This document shows, piece after piece, positions 34,048-43,552 of a stretch of 64,000 nucleotides of DNA (within the stretch, counting starts at the first letter, position 1; each line of letters begins with the position of its first letter). The DNA lies in the NCBI GenBank assembly GCA_900315015.1, contig OMXJ01000006.1:49592-113591 (forward strand), read 5' to 3'. The position numbers were made by a program, and so were the translations under genes. The notes under the pieces were generated by a model. It was given only the letters and a program-made list of their open reading frames with translations. It ran no database searches and was not told where the DNA came from. This stretch comes from an uncultured Eubacteriales bacterium (GTDB lineage: Bacteria; Bacillota; Clostridia; Lachnospirales; Lachnospiraceae).

Positions 34048-35778
34048 ATGAAATCCCTTTTGGTGTATTTAAGGCATTACAAAAAAGAAACGATACTAGC
34101 ACCGCTTTTTAAGATGTTAGAGGCTACCTTCGAGCTTTTTGTTCCACTTGTAATGGCAAAGATAATTGATGTGGGCATAGCGAATGGAGATAAGAGCTAT
34201 GTAATGAAGATGTGCGGCTTGCTTGTGCTTTTAGGTGTAGTAGGTCTTACGGCCTCCATTACGGCACAGTTCTTTGCGGCAAAGGCAGCAACCGGTTTTT
34301 CTAAGGAGCTTCGTCATTCATTATTCGAGCATATTCAGAGCCTTACCTTTTCACAGATGGATCTTTTTGGTACGGATACTCTGATAACAAGAATGACAAG
34401 CGATGTAAATCAGGTGCAGTCGGGAGTTAATCTTTTCCTTAGATTGTTCCTTCGCTCGCCGTTTGTTGTACTAGGTGCAATGATAATGGCATTCACTGTA
34501 GATGCAAGGTCTGCACTGATTTTTGTAGTTGCAATTCCTGTACTTGCAGTAGTCGTATTTGGAATAATGCTTATAACAATTCCGCTTTACTCAAAGACTC
34601 AGGGCGGCCTTGATAAGATAATGATGGCAACTCGTGAGAACCTCACGGGTGTCCGTGTTATCAGAGCCTTCAACAAAGAGAAAAGTGAAATTAAGGCGTT
34701 TAGGGAAAATAATACAGCTCTTTCAAAGGCTCAGCAGTTTGTAGGAGGAATATCAGGTCTCATGAATCCTCTTACTTATATACTTATAAACCTTGCAACG
34801 GTTGTACTTATTTATACTGATGCTGTAAGAGTAGATACTGGTATTCTTACTAAGGGAGAGGTAATTGCCCTTTTGAACTACATGTCACAGATCCTGGTCG
34901 AGCTCATTAAGCTTGCAAACCTCATCATTCAGGTTACTAAGGCAGTTGCGTGTGGAAACCGTATTGAGGCTGTCCTTAAGGAAAAGCCTAATATGGAAAA
35001 TGGCGAAATTACTGAAATTAATAATAACGCTGACATAGCTGTTGAATTTGATAATGTTACAATGGCTTATGATGGAGGAGGAGAAGATTCTCTTGAGAAT
35101 ATTTCCTTCAAGGTCAAAAGGGGTCAGACCGTGGGTATTATAGGCGGTACAGGTAGTGGAAAGTCGACACTTGTAAATCTCATTCCTAGATTTTATGATG
35201 TAACAAAGGGCAGTGTTAAGGTATTTGGCAAAGATGTTAAGAGTTATGACATAAAAGCCCTAAGAGATAGGGTGGGAATAGTTCTTCAAAAGGCAGAGCT
35301 CTTTAAGGGAACCATCAAGGAAAACCTTAAATGGGGAAAAGAAGACGCCACTGATGAAGAAATAGAGGCAGCAATTACTGCTTCACAGGCTAAGGAGTTT
35401 GTAGATAAAAAGAGCGGCGGAGCGGATACTTTAGTTGAGCAAAAGGGAAGGAATCTCTCGGGCGGTCAAAAGCAGAGACTTACCATAGCAAGAGCCTTAA
35501 TTAAAAAGCCTGATATCCTTATCCTTGATGATTCTGCCTCAGCGCTTGATTTTGCTACTGATGCAAAGCTTCGCATGGCAATAAGGGAGATGGGAAAAAC
35601 TCAGACTTGTTTTATAGTATCACAGAGAGCAGCTTCAGTTCAGTATGCAGATCTTATTCTTGTTCTTGATGATGGCAAGGTAGCAGGCATGGGAACACAT
35701 GATAAACTGCTTTCCGAAAACAGTGTTTACCAGGAAATTTACTATTCACAGTTCCCAAAGGAGGCCGCTAATGAGTAA
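34048..35778 (+). CDS. ABC exporter half-transporter, degenerate-site subunit (pair 2)
   Basis: The 576-residue half-transporter has an NBD with Walker A GGTGSGKST and a consensus LSGGQKQR, but Walker B ends LDDSASALD (Asp for Glu) and the H-loop His is replaced by Gln in IVSQRAAS. It is therefore strongly predicted to be the non-catalytic partner of a heterodimer, here the next gene, which it overlaps by 8 bases. AGGAG precedes the start. Relatives include the YheI/YheH and BmrCD type. Confidence 0.88.
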   Translation: MKSLLVYLRHYKKETILAPLFKMLEATFELFVPLVMAKIIDVGIANGDKSYVMKMCGLLVLLGVVGLTASITAQFFAAKAATGFSKELRHSLFEHIQSLTFSQMDLFGTDTLITRMTSDVNQVQSGVNLFLRLFLRSPFVVLGAMIMAFTVDARSALIFVVAIPVLAVVVFGIMLITIPLYSKTQGGLDKIMMATRENLTGVRVIRAFNKEKSEIKAFRENNTALSKAQQFVGGISGLMNPLTYILINLATVVLIYTDAVRVDTGILTKGEVIALLNYMSQILVELIKLANLIIQVTKAVACGNRIEAVLKEKPNMENGEITEINNNADIAVEFDNVTMAYDGGGEDSLENISFKVKRGQTVGIIGGTGSGKSTLVNLIPRFYDVTKGSVKVFGKDVKSYDIKALRDRVGIVLQKAELFKGTIKENLKWGKEDATDEEIEAAITASQAKEFVDKKSGGADTLVEQKGRNLSGGQKQRLTIARALIKKPDILILDDSASALDFATDAKLRMAIREMGKTQTCFIVSQRAASVQYADLILVLDDGKVAGMGTHDKLLSENSVYQEIYYSQFPKEAANE

Positions 35779-37546
35779 GAAAAATGCGAATAAACAAAAA
35801 CTCGGCCAGTGGGAAATCATAAAAAAGGTACTTAAGTATCTTGGCAAATATAGGAAATTCCTATGGGCATCCCTCCTTCTAGCAGTTGTATCAGTACTAC
35901 TTACCCTTTATATTCCAAAGCTTACAGGTGAAGCTGTGGATTATATGATAGATAAAGGCTTAGTAGATTTTGGAGGAGTTAAGACTATCATACTTAAGAT
36001 AGTTGTTAGTGCAGTAATCATCGGTGTATCACAGTGGCTCATGAATCTTTGTAATAATAAAATGACCTATGACATTGTAAGAGATATCAGAAATGATGCT
36101 TTTAATAAAATAGAAGATCTGCCGCTTAGCTATATCGATTCACATTCTTATGGAAGCATTCAGAGCCGCGTAATAGCGGATGTTGACCAGTTTGCGGATG
36201 GTCTTTTAATGGGCTTTACCCAGCTGTTTACTGGAGTAGTTACCATTCTTGGAACTCTCTGCTTCATGCTTTCTGTAAATGTAGCTATAACTATCGTAGT
36301 AGTTGTGGTAACTCCGGTTTCCTTCCTTGTGGCCGGCTTTATTTCAAAGAGCACCTATAAGATGTTCAGAAAACAGTCAGAAATAAGAGGTGAGCAGACC
36401 GGCTTCATCAACGAAATGATTGAAGGAGCAAGGGTGGTTAAGGCCTACAATCAAAAGGAAAACATCATGAAGAAGTTTGATAAGTTAAATGATGAGCTTA
36501 CAGAGACCTCACTTAAGGCAATCTTCTTCTCTTCACTTACAAATCCGGCTACACGTTTTGTAAACAGTCTTGTTTATACTAGTGTTGGTGTGGTAGGTGC
36601 TTTTTCAGCCATTAACGGAAAACTTTCAGTAGGTCAGCTTTCAGCCTTCCTTAGTTATTCAAGTCAGTATACAAAGCCTTTTAATGAAATTTCAGGCGTT
36701 ATCACAGAGCTTCAAAGTGCCATTGCCTGTGCAGCAAAGGTATTTGACCTTATCGAGGAGCCAGGTCAGGTAAAGGAAGCAGAGGATGCTCTTAGCCCTG
36801 AGAAATTTGATGGTAATGTAAGTATTAATGATATTTCATTTTCATATGTACCAGAACAAAAGCTCATTGAGAACTTTAAGCTTGATGTAAAGCCGGGACA
36901 AAAGGTAGCAATTGTTGGTCCTACAGGCTGTGGAAAGACAACGCTCATTAACCTTTTGATGAGATTTTACGATGTAAATAAGGGAAGCATCCTTCTTGAT
37001 GGAACTGATTTAAGAAAGCTTACCCGTTCATCTATCCATGAGGGCTACGGAATGGTGCTTCAGGAGACCTGGTTAAAGACAGGCACAATAAGAGAGAACA
37101 TAACCATGGGAAATCCTGATATTTCGGAAGAGGAAATGATACGTGAAGCAAAGATATGTCATATCCATTCTTTTATTAAACGTCTTCCAAAGGGCTATGA
37201 TACAGAGGTTTCCGAGAACTCTGAGGATTTCTCACAAGGTCAAAAGCAGCTGCTTTGCATAGCAAGGGTAATGATGAGTAAGCCTTCAATGCTTATACTT
37301 GATGAAGCTACCTCATCCATCGACACACGTACTGAGCTGAAGATACAAGAAGCCTTTAATGCACTTATGGAGGGAAGGACAAGCTTTATTGTAGCACACC
37401 GCTTATCTACCATAAGAGAAGCTGACATCATTCTTGTAATGAAGGATGGAAATATCATTGAGCAGGGAAATCATGATGAGCTTATGAAGCAAAAGGGATT
37501 TTATCATGATCTATATCAGAGTCAGTTCCTTGGAAAAGCAATTTAG
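35771..37546 (+). CDS. ABC exporter half-transporter, consensus Walker B subunit (pair 2)
   Basis: The 591-residue half-transporter begins at the ATG at 35771, with AAAGGAGG 6 bases upstream inside the previous gene. An in-frame extension upstream lies within that gene and is not credible. The NBD has Walker A GPTGCGKTT, altered signature FSQGQKQ, canonical Walker B LILDEATSSID and H-loop AHRLST, matching the catalytic partner of a heterodimer with the preceding subunit. The 8-base overlap supports one-to-one production. Confidence 0.9.
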   Translation: MSKKNANKQKLGQWEIIKKVLKYLGKYRKFLWASLLLAVVSVLLTLYIPKLTGEAVDYMIDKGLVDFGGVKTIILKIVVSAVIIGVSQWLMNLCNNKMTYDIVRDIRNDAFNKIEDLPLSYIDSHSYGSIQSRVIADVDQFADGLLMGFTQLFTGVVTILGTLCFMLSVNVAITIVVVVVTPVSFLVAGFISKSTYKMFRKQSEIRGEQTGFINEMIEGARVVKAYNQKENIMKKFDKLNDELTETSLKAIFFSSLTNPATRFVNSLVYTSVGVVGAFSAINGKLSVGQLSAFLSYSSQYTKPFNEISGVITELQSAIACAAKVFDLIEEPGQVKEAEDALSPEKFDGNVSINDISFSYVPEQKLIENFKLDVKPGQKVAIVGPTGCGKTTLINLLMRFYDVNKGSILLDGTDLRKLTRSSIHEGYGMVLQETWLKTGTIRENITMGNPDISEEEMIREAKICHIHSFIKRLPKGYDTEVSENSEDFSQGQKQLLCIARVMMSKPSMLILDEATSSIDTRTELKIQEAFNALMEGRTSFIVAHRLSTIREADIILVMKDGNIIEQGNHDELMKQKGFYHDLYQSQFLGKAI

Positions 37547-37643
37547 TTTTTTGAAAAATGATCAAAGTACAGAAAAAATACAATAATAAAGTAGAAATAT
37601 ACAATTTTTAAATAGATTCATTATACACATTTTCAAGTAACTA

Positions 37644-37723
37644 TGCTACAATAATAATCGCACTAAGCAAATCCCTCGTTTAGTGCTGCACATACCTATA
37701 TACTTTTTTTGTTACAAAAAAAG
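37644..37723 (+). other. Non-coding segment with possible small transcript
   Basis: The 305-base gap 37547-37851 has no gene. It holds TGCTACAAT (extended -10, 37644-37652), a 7-bp stem GCACTAA/TTAGTGC (37660-37666 with 37680-37686), and a run of seven T's at 37704-37710 that itself can fold with A7 in a perfect CTTTTTTTG/CAAAAAAAG hairpin (37703-37723). A short transcript of about 55 bases is possible. The evidence is structural only. Confidence 0.25.
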
Positions 37724-37729
37724 GGAAAA

Positions 37730-37766
37730 ATACTGAGGCACGATAAAAGTGCCCCAGTATTTTTTT
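37730..37766 (+). terminator. Rho-independent terminator upstream of pyrC
   Basis: ATACTGAGGCAC (37730-37741) pairs with GTGCCCCAGTAT (37749-37760) with one A-C mismatch, followed by seven T's. Confidence 0.8.
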
Positions 37767-37783
37767 ATGGATTTTTTTATTGC

Positions 37784-37812
37784 TTGATTTTACTAGAGAA
37801 ATTGATTATAAT
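37784..37812 (+). promoter_or_regulatory. pyrC promoter
   Basis: TTGATT (37784-37789) and TATAAT (37807-37812) have a 17-base spacer, 40 bases before the pyrC start. Confidence 0.7.
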
Positions 37813-37851
37813 GTGTTTAAAAAAATAAACGTATAAGAAAGGGTTTATCCT

Positions 37852-39126
37852 ATGAAAATATTAATCAAAAACGGTCATGTAGTTGATCCGGTTACCAAGA
37901 CAGATGCGGTAAAGGATGTGCTTATCGTGGATTCAAAAATTGAAAGAGTGGCAGATGAAATAGCGGCAAAAGGCGATGAAGAGGTGATAGATGCTAAGGG
38001 TCTTATCTTAGCGCCTGGCCTTATGGATGCACATGTCCATTTTAGAGATCCCGGCTTTACAGCTAAGGAGGATATACATACCGGTGCAAAGGCTGCAGCA
38101 AAAGGAGGAGTTACAAGGGTCGTAATGATGGCCAATACAAATCCTCACATTGATAATTTTGATACGCTAAAGTATGTGCTTGATAAGGGCAGGGAAACTG
38201 GCATAAAGGTTCTTACCTGTGCAAATGTCACCATGGGAATGAAGGGCAAGGAAATCGTTGACATGGAGGGTCTTGCTGACGCCGGTGCTGCGGGCTTTAC
38301 CGATGACGGAGTACCTATCATGGATGAGAAAATTCTCTATGAGGCACTTATCAGAGCAAAGAAGTTAAATCTTCCGGTTGCACTACATGAAGAGGATCCG
38401 ATGTTCGTTAAGCAGGCAGGCGTTAATATGGGAAAGGTTTCAGAAAAGCTTGGTTATGGCGGCTCTTCCAGGTCTGCTGAGGATATAATGGTTGCAAGAG
38501 ACTGCGTACTTGCGCTTGATACAGGGGCGCCTCTTTGCATTCAGCATATCAGCTCTAAGAACAGTGTTGAGATAGTAAGGACTTTTAAAAAGCTTGGTGC
38601 AGATATCCATGCTGAGGCTACTCCTCACCATTTCACCCTTACCGAGGATGCAGTACTTAAGTATGGCACAAATGCAAGAATGAATCCACCTGTTCGTACT
38701 GAGGAGGATAGGCAGAAGGTAATTGAGGGAATTGTCGATGGAACTATTGATATGATTGTTACGGATCATGCACCTCATACCAAGGAGGAAAAATCAAAGC
38801 CTATGGCGCAGGCTCCTAGTGGAATTACAGGACTTGAGACTTCACTTGCGCTTGGCATAAAGAGCCTTGTTCAGCCAGGGCATATAAGTCTTATGAAGCT
38901 GATCGAGCTTATGAGCACCAATCCTGCGCTGTTCTATAGACTAAAGCCATCAAGCATTAAGGAGGGGGCAGACGCAGACCTTGTAATTTTTGGAGAAAAT
39001 GAAGAGTGGACTGTTAAGGAGGAAGAATTTGCATCAAAGGCTTCTAATAGTCCTTTCATTGATTGGGTTCTTCCGGGAAAAATCCATTATACCATCTGTG
39101 ATGGCAAGGCCGTATATAAGGCTTAA
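37852..39126 (+). CDS. pyrC: Dihydroorotase
   Basis: The 424-residue class I dihydroorotase cyclises carbamoyl aspartate in pyrimidine synthesis. It shows the zinc-binding DAHVHFRDPG (about residues 59-68), VVMMANTNP, GAAGFTDDGVPIMD, the HISSKNSVEIV and ATPHHF segments, and VTDHAPH near the C-terminus. AGAAAGGG lies upstream. Other pyrimidine genes are not in the window, so it stands alone under its own promoter. Confidence 0.95.
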   Translation: MKILIKNGHVVDPVTKTDAVKDVLIVDSKIERVADEIAAKGDEEVIDAKGLILAPGLMDAHVHFRDPGFTAKEDIHTGAKAAAKGGVTRVVMMANTNPHIDNFDTLKYVLDKGRETGIKVLTCANVTMGMKGKEIVDMEGLADAGAAGFTDDGVPIMDEKILYEALIRAKKLNLPVALHEEDPMFVKQAGVNMGKVSEKLGYGGSSRSAEDIMVARDCVLALDTGAPLCIQHISSKNSVEIVRTFKKLGADIHAEATPHHFTLTEDAVLKYGTNARMNPPVRTEEDRQKVIEGIVDGTIDMIVTDHAPHTKEEKSKPMAQAPSGITGLETSLALGIKSLVQPGHISLMKLIELMSTNPALFYRLKPSSIKEGADADLVIFGENEEWTVKEEEFASKASNSPFIDWVLPGKIHYTICDGKAVYKA

Positions 39127-39156
39127 TAGAATACACTGTAAAAATGTGTAAATATC

Positions 39157-39216
39157 TTGCGGCTATTATAATCGTGGTAGATAACTGCAAGAAGTGATTG
39201 CAGATAATAATCGCAA
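39157..39216 (+). promoter_or_regulatory. Large dyad around a -10 element, upstream of the WYL regulator
   Basis: TTGCGGCTATTAT (39157-39169) is mirrored by ATAATAATCGCAA (39204-39216) at 11 of 13 positions, and an inner CTGCAA/TTGCAG hairpin (39185-39190 with 39198-39203) is nested. TATAAT at 39167-39172 sits in the left arm. The segment TCGTGGTAGAT also occurs twice (39172 and 39225). This could be an autoregulatory operator or an RNA leader. Confidence 0.4.
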
Positions 39217-39279
39217 AAAAGTGTTCGTGGTAGATGATAGAAGAATTGTGTGTGAGTATAAGGATAAGGAGTGTGGCTA

Positions 39280-40275
39280 ATGGCAGGTTCAGCAGGAACA
39301 AGTAATAAACTTAGAATATTACATTTACTCGATATGTTCATGAAAAAAACAGATATAGATCATGGCATGCGCATGGAGGAAATATGTGCATATATACAGG
39401 GCCTTGGCTATAAGGCTGAGAGAAAGATAATCGGTGAGGACATTGAAAGCCTTAAGGACATGGGCTATGACATAATAAATGACAAGGTAGGAAAATATTC
39501 TTCATATAAGCTTGTCAGTCGTGATTTTGAATTTACGGATATGAAGATACTTGTTGATGCCATTGGGGCGTCTAGATTCATTACTGAAAAGAAGTCGAAG
39601 GAAATTATAGGAAAGTTAAAGAAGCTTTTAAGTGAGTATGATGCTAAGAATCTAGACCGTCCGGTATATGTAGCAAATAGGGTGAAAAATGAGAATGAAG
39701 CTAGTTATATAGTGGTAGATGAAATACAAAGAGCAATGAGGGAAAATAAGAAAATTACCTTTAAGTATTATAGATGGAATGAAAAGGGTAACTTAGAGAT
39801 CACTAATGATGGTAAGCCTTATAGAGTAAGCCCATGGGCTCTTTTCTGGGATAATGAGCAGTATTACCTTGTGGCCGTAAAGGACGGCGAAGAAAAGTTA
39901 AAGCACTTTAGAGTTGATAAGATAAAGGCTGTAAATATCTTAGAAGAGGAAAGAGAAGGAAAAACGTTTTTTGATGAGAAGGAGCTTACTGGCTATACCA
40001 TAAAGAGATTTAAAATGTATGATGGCCAGATCAGGAGCGTTGAATTATTATGTGAGAATAGTCTTTCAAACGTAATAGTCGATCAGTTCGGTAAGGGCAC
40101 TAGACTTATTCCGGTTGATGAAGGCCACTTTAAGACGATAGTTGATGTAGCGGTAAGCCCTATGTTCTACGGCTTTGTTTTTGGCCTAGGCACAGGAATA
40201 GTAATAAATGGGCCAGAGGAAGTAAAGCAGAAAATGAAGAATTTCATTAAGGAAGTTTTAGAAAAATACCAATAA
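39280..40275 (+). CDS. WYL-domain transcriptional regulator
   Basis: The 331-residue protein has an N-terminal winged helix (about residues 8-70), a middle helical region and a WYL domain (KKITFKYYRW ... YRVSPWALFWDNEQYYLVA ... LKHFRVDKIKAV), followed by a C-terminal extension domain. WYL proteins are DNA-binding regulators that respond to nucleic acids or small ligands. ATG at 39280 is preferred because AAGGAG lies 8 bases upstream; the GTG at 39271 overlaps it. It is 84 bases upstream of the CarS-like gene and may regulate that locus, but this is inference. Confidence 0.85.
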   Translation: MAGSAGTSNKLRILHLLDMFMKKTDIDHGMRMEEICAYIQGLGYKAERKIIGEDIESLKDMGYDIINDKVGKYSSYKLVSRDFEFTDMKILVDAIGASRFITEKKSKEIIGKLKKLLSEYDAKNLDRPVYVANRVKNENEASYIVVDEIQRAMRENKKITFKYYRWNEKGNLEITNDGKPYRVSPWALFWDNEQYYLVAVKDGEEKLKHFRVDKIKAVNILEEEREGKTFFDEKELTGYTIKRFKMYDGQIRSVELLCENSLSNVIVDQFGKGTRLIPVDEGHFKTIVDVAVSPMFYGFVFGLGTGIVINGPEEVKQKMKNFIKEVLEKYQ

Positions 40276-40359
40276 AAATGTCCAATAATATTTGCCCCCA
40301 AAATAGCTGGTAAAGAGACTAAGGCGGTGTTTTTGGATGGAAAAGGGGAAAGAGATTAA

Positions 40360-40950
40360 ATGCTACATAAGCTTTTAATGATGTATGTTACGCTATGTCC
40401 CGTAATTATTGCAGGTGTTTTAAACATGATATGGTGTAAATCGAAGGTGATGAAGTGGGCAAAGGTTCCCATGGATTTTGGTAAGACACTTTCAGATAAT
40501 AAAAGAATATTTGGCGACAATAAGACCTGGAAGGGTTTTTTTGGATATATACTGCTTAATACAATATGCGCTCTTTTATGGGGAGCAGTATGCAGGACAG
40601 CAGGAATTGAAGAGCTTAATTTCTTTTATGCAAATAATAAGAATACTTTTTTATTTAATCTTCTTATAGGAATATTGTTAGGACTAGGTTATGCTCTTTT
40701 TGAGCTTCCTAACAGCTTCTTTAAAAGAAGGCTTGGAATTACTCCAGGTAAGACTATATCAGGTGCATGGAGGGCTTTTTTTATTGTCCTAGATCAGGCA
40801 GATTCCATATTTGGCTGTGCACTTGTGGTATGGCTGTTCTACGATTTGGGAATCGGATTATATCTTTTATATGTTTTAGTTGGCGCGTTTACACATATCA
40901 TTTTCAATATGCTGCTTTATTTTTGCAAGTTGAGAAAAAATTTATTTTAA
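40360..40950 (+). CDS. CarS-like (CDP-archaeol synthase family) membrane protein
   Basis: The 196-residue protein has five or six hydrophobic helices and the CarS landmarks: DNKRIFGDNKTWKGF at about residues 46-60, FKRRLGITPGK, and LDQADSIFG. In archaea CarS transfers CMP from CTP to an unsaturated diether phospholipid precursor. Bacterial homologues are largely uncharacterised, so the substrate here could be any phosphatidate-like or polyprenyl-type phosphate lipid. It is the first gene of a seven-gene run; the dikinase follows after 15 bases. Family assignment is good, but the archaeal substrate must not be assumed. Confidence 0.8.
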   Translation: MLHKLLMMYVTLCPVIIAGVLNMIWCKSKVMKWAKVPMDFGKTLSDNKRIFGDNKTWKGFFGYILLNTICALLWGAVCRTAGIEELNFFYANNKNTFLFNLLIGILLGLGYALFELPNSFFKRRLGITPGKTISGAWRAFFIVLDQADSIFGCALVVWLFYDLGIGLYLLYVLVGAFTHIIFNMLLYFCKLRKNLF

Positions 40951-40965
40951 ATTTGGAGAGGTTTA

Positions 40966-43479
40966 ATGGTTGTATTAATTGATAAAAATGAAAAAAATGA
41001 AGAAAGACTTGGAAATAAGGGAAAATTTCTGCTTCAGATGAAAAAACAGGGCTTTGAGGTTCCGGGAGGATTTATTCTTGATAGTGAAGTTTATGATGAA
41101 GTAATAAGTTCAGATTCTATTGCGGATAAGGTAAAGAAAGCTTTAGACAGGCTAAGGAGTAATGATTCTGAGGTCGCTGATGTATCGAGGAAAATTACAG
41201 CCCTTTTTGATGGAGCAAAAATACCTGATAAAACCAGGAATGAGATCGAGCGTCTAGCAGATAAGAATAAGCTTTATGCAGTCAGAAGCAGCGGCAGCAA
41301 GGAGGATCTTGCAGAGTATTCTTTTGCCGGACAGTACAAGACCTTTTTAAATGTTGAGAAAAAGGATATTTCAGCAAGAGTAATTGATTGTTATAAGTCA
41401 ATGTTCAGTGAGGTGCTTCTTCAGTATGTGGTAAATAATAATATTGACCCTGCTGCGATGAAGATGTCGGTAGTTGTTCAGGAAATGGTTGCTTCAGATT
41501 ATAGCGGAATATGCTTTACCATAAATCCGGTAAGTGGAAATGATAAAGAAATGCTCATTGAGGTATCTGAGGGACTTGGAGAAAATATTGTTAGCGGTAA
41601 AACTGCTCCTTGTCAGTATTTTTACAACTGGTACAATCAGAAGGAAATGAGAAGAAATCCTTCAAATAAAATTTTAACAAGTAGCAAGGTCAAAGAGTAT
41701 GCAAAAGAATTTGCAAAGCTTCAGCAGTTCTTTGGATATCCACTTGATATCGAGTTTGCGATAAAGGATGAAAAGCTCTATATCCTGCAGGCACGCGGCA
41801 TTACCAGCCTTAAGTACAATGGAATTGAGGATATGTGGACGACTGCGGACTTTAAGGACGGCGGAGTTTCAGCAACGGTATGTACTCCTTATATGTGGAG
41901 CCTTTATGAGTATATCTGGGAATATTCACTTAGAAAATTCATAGTTGATTCTGAAATATTAAAGGATGAAGAACTTCCTTCTAAGCTTGGTGAAATGTAC
42001 TATGGACGCTGCTATTGGAACATGTCGGCAGTTAAAAAGGCAATGAGCCAGGTAATCGGCTATAAGGAAAGAGAATTTGATAATGAATATGGCATTATAG
42101 GTGACTATGAGGGAGATGGAAGCGTAACTAAGGCTACGCCTAAGACCATATCCAGAATGCTTAAAATAGTTGTTAGGCAGAGCCAGATCTTAAATAATAG
42201 AAGGAAAAATAATTCAAGATATAAGGAAGAGCTTCTTCAGATTTATAATAAATACAAGGATAATTATGACAATCATAAAATAAAGAATATCGAAAAGGAA
42301 TTTTACAAAATCACTAAAAAGAGCTATCTTAGAAGTGAAACGACGTATTTCTGGCAGATATTCATAAACACCATTCATCAGTCCTTGTATAAGGACAGCC
42401 TCTTAAAATATGTTTCTGAGAGCGAGTATTTATCACTGCTTGGAAGCATCGATAATATTTCTCATCTCCTTCCTTTTTATGAAATCTGGGATGTGACAAG
42501 AAGTATAAGAGAAGATAAGGGAGCGTATGATTTCTGGAGCATGCAGGAGCCTTCTGCCATTGCTAAGGTTTTAAATAGAGATGATCTCTTCCTTCCGCAG
42601 GTGAAGGCGATAATAGATAAATACGGCTATCATTCAGATAAGGAGCTTGACATAACCTATCCTTGCTACTATGAAGAGCCAGAGGTAATGGTTCAGATGG
42701 TAAAGGACATGGTGGTGCTTGATGATTCCTTCTCTCCAAGACTTGATAAGGAAAATGGAAGAAGGATGTATGAAGAGGTATTTGAGAAGGTTTCCGGGAA
42801 GGTATCGAAGCATATCCTTAAGAAGATAAAGAAAAAGGTATCAGGAATGAGGGAAATGCTCTGGTGGAGAGAGGAATTCAGAGATATTTCAACTAGATTT
42901 TATTATCTCCTGAGAGTTTATACCCTTGAGTATGCAAAGAGCCTTGCAGCAGAGGGCGTACTTGAGAGGGCAGAAGATGTATGGATGCTAAAGGTCGGAA
43001 ATCTCTGGGATTATATCGATGGAAAATTAAGCGCTGAGGAGCTTCGCGGACTTATAAAGAAGAACCGTTTTTATTATAATGCCTATAGAAACTATATAAG
43101 CGATAATGAAATAGGAACTGTTTTCTCAAAGAATAAAGAGGTGGGTGAAGGCTCTGATTTAAGCATCAGAGGTCTTGGAGCAAATAATGGAATCATTACC
43201 GGCACTGCCCGCGTTATCGAAGATTTTGAGCATATCGATAGACTGCGCGAGGGAGATATACTTGTGACTAAGTTTACAGATACTGGATGGACTCCTAAAT
43301 TTGCGATTCTTTCTGGCATAGTAACTGAATATGGCGGAATACTCTGTCATGCAGCCATTGTTTCAAGAGAGTATGGAATTCCTGCAATAGTATGCTGTAA
43401 GGGAGCAATGCAGAAGATAAAGGATGGACAGAGAGTAACCATAGACGGAGCTACAGGAATTGTAACTATAGATGAATAG
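40966..43479 (+). CDS. Rifampin-phosphotransferase-like dikinase A
   Basis: The 837-residue protein has three parts: an ATP-grasp PPDK_N-like domain (residues 1-280; YAVRSSGSKEDLAEYSFAGQ, VVVQEMV, CFTINPVSG, LYILQARGIT), a long helical middle (about 290-730), and a C-terminal phosphohistidine swivelling domain with H795 in GGILCHAAIVSREYGIPAIV. There is no PEP-binding barrel after the His domain, so it is not PEP synthase or PPDK. The order matches rifampin phosphotransferase, in which the beta-phosphate of ATP is passed through the His to an acceptor bound by the middle domain. The acceptor is unknown; position beside lipid genes suggests a lipid alcohol or head group. GGAGAGG precedes the start. 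Confidence 0.8.
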   Translation: MVVLIDKNEKNEERLGNKGKFLLQMKKQGFEVPGGFILDSEVYDEVISSDSIADKVKKALDRLRSNDSEVADVSRKITALFDGAKIPDKTRNEIERLADKNKLYAVRSSGSKEDLAEYSFAGQYKTFLNVEKKDISARVIDCYKSMFSEVLLQYVVNNNIDPAAMKMSVVVQEMVASDYSGICFTINPVSGNDKEMLIEVSEGLGENIVSGKTAPCQYFYNWYNQKEMRRNPSNKILTSSKVKEYAKEFAKLQQFFGYPLDIEFAIKDEKLYILQARGITSLKYNGIEDMWTTADFKDGGVSATVCTPYMWSLYEYIWEYSLRKFIVDSEILKDEELPSKLGEMYYGRCYWNMSAVKKAMSQVIGYKEREFDNEYGIIGDYEGDGSVTKATPKTISRMLKIVVRQSQILNNRRKNNSRYKEELLQIYNKYKDNYDNHKIKNIEKEFYKITKKSYLRSETTYFWQIFINTIHQSLYKDSLLKYVSESEYLSLLGSIDNISHLLPFYEIWDVTRSIREDKGAYDFWSMQEPSAIAKVLNRDDLFLPQVKAIIDKYGYHSDKELDITYPCYYEEPEVMVQMVKDMVVLDDSFSPRLDKENGRRMYEEVFEKVSGKVSKHILKKIKKKVSGMREMLWWREEFRDISTRFYYLLRVYTLEYAKSLAAEGVLERAEDVWMLKVGNLWDYIDGKLSAEELRGLIKKNRFYYNAYRNYISDNEIGTVFSKNKEVGEGSDLSIRGLGANNGIITGTARVIEDFEHIDRLREGDILVTKFTDTGWTPKFAILSGIVTEYGGILCHAAIVSREYGIPAIVCCKGAMQKIKDGQRVTIDGATGIVTIDE

Positions 43480-43552
43480 CAAGTGGTTAATAGCAAATGA
43501 TTGGAAGAAACAGGATTAATACGGATATTAGGTGCTAGGACTGGAGCTTGAC

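Noticed and set aside
35699..35770. Upstream extension of the fourth ABC exporter gene
   Set aside because: It lies inside the previous gene's NBD end, and a strong AAAGGAGG precedes the ATG at 35771.
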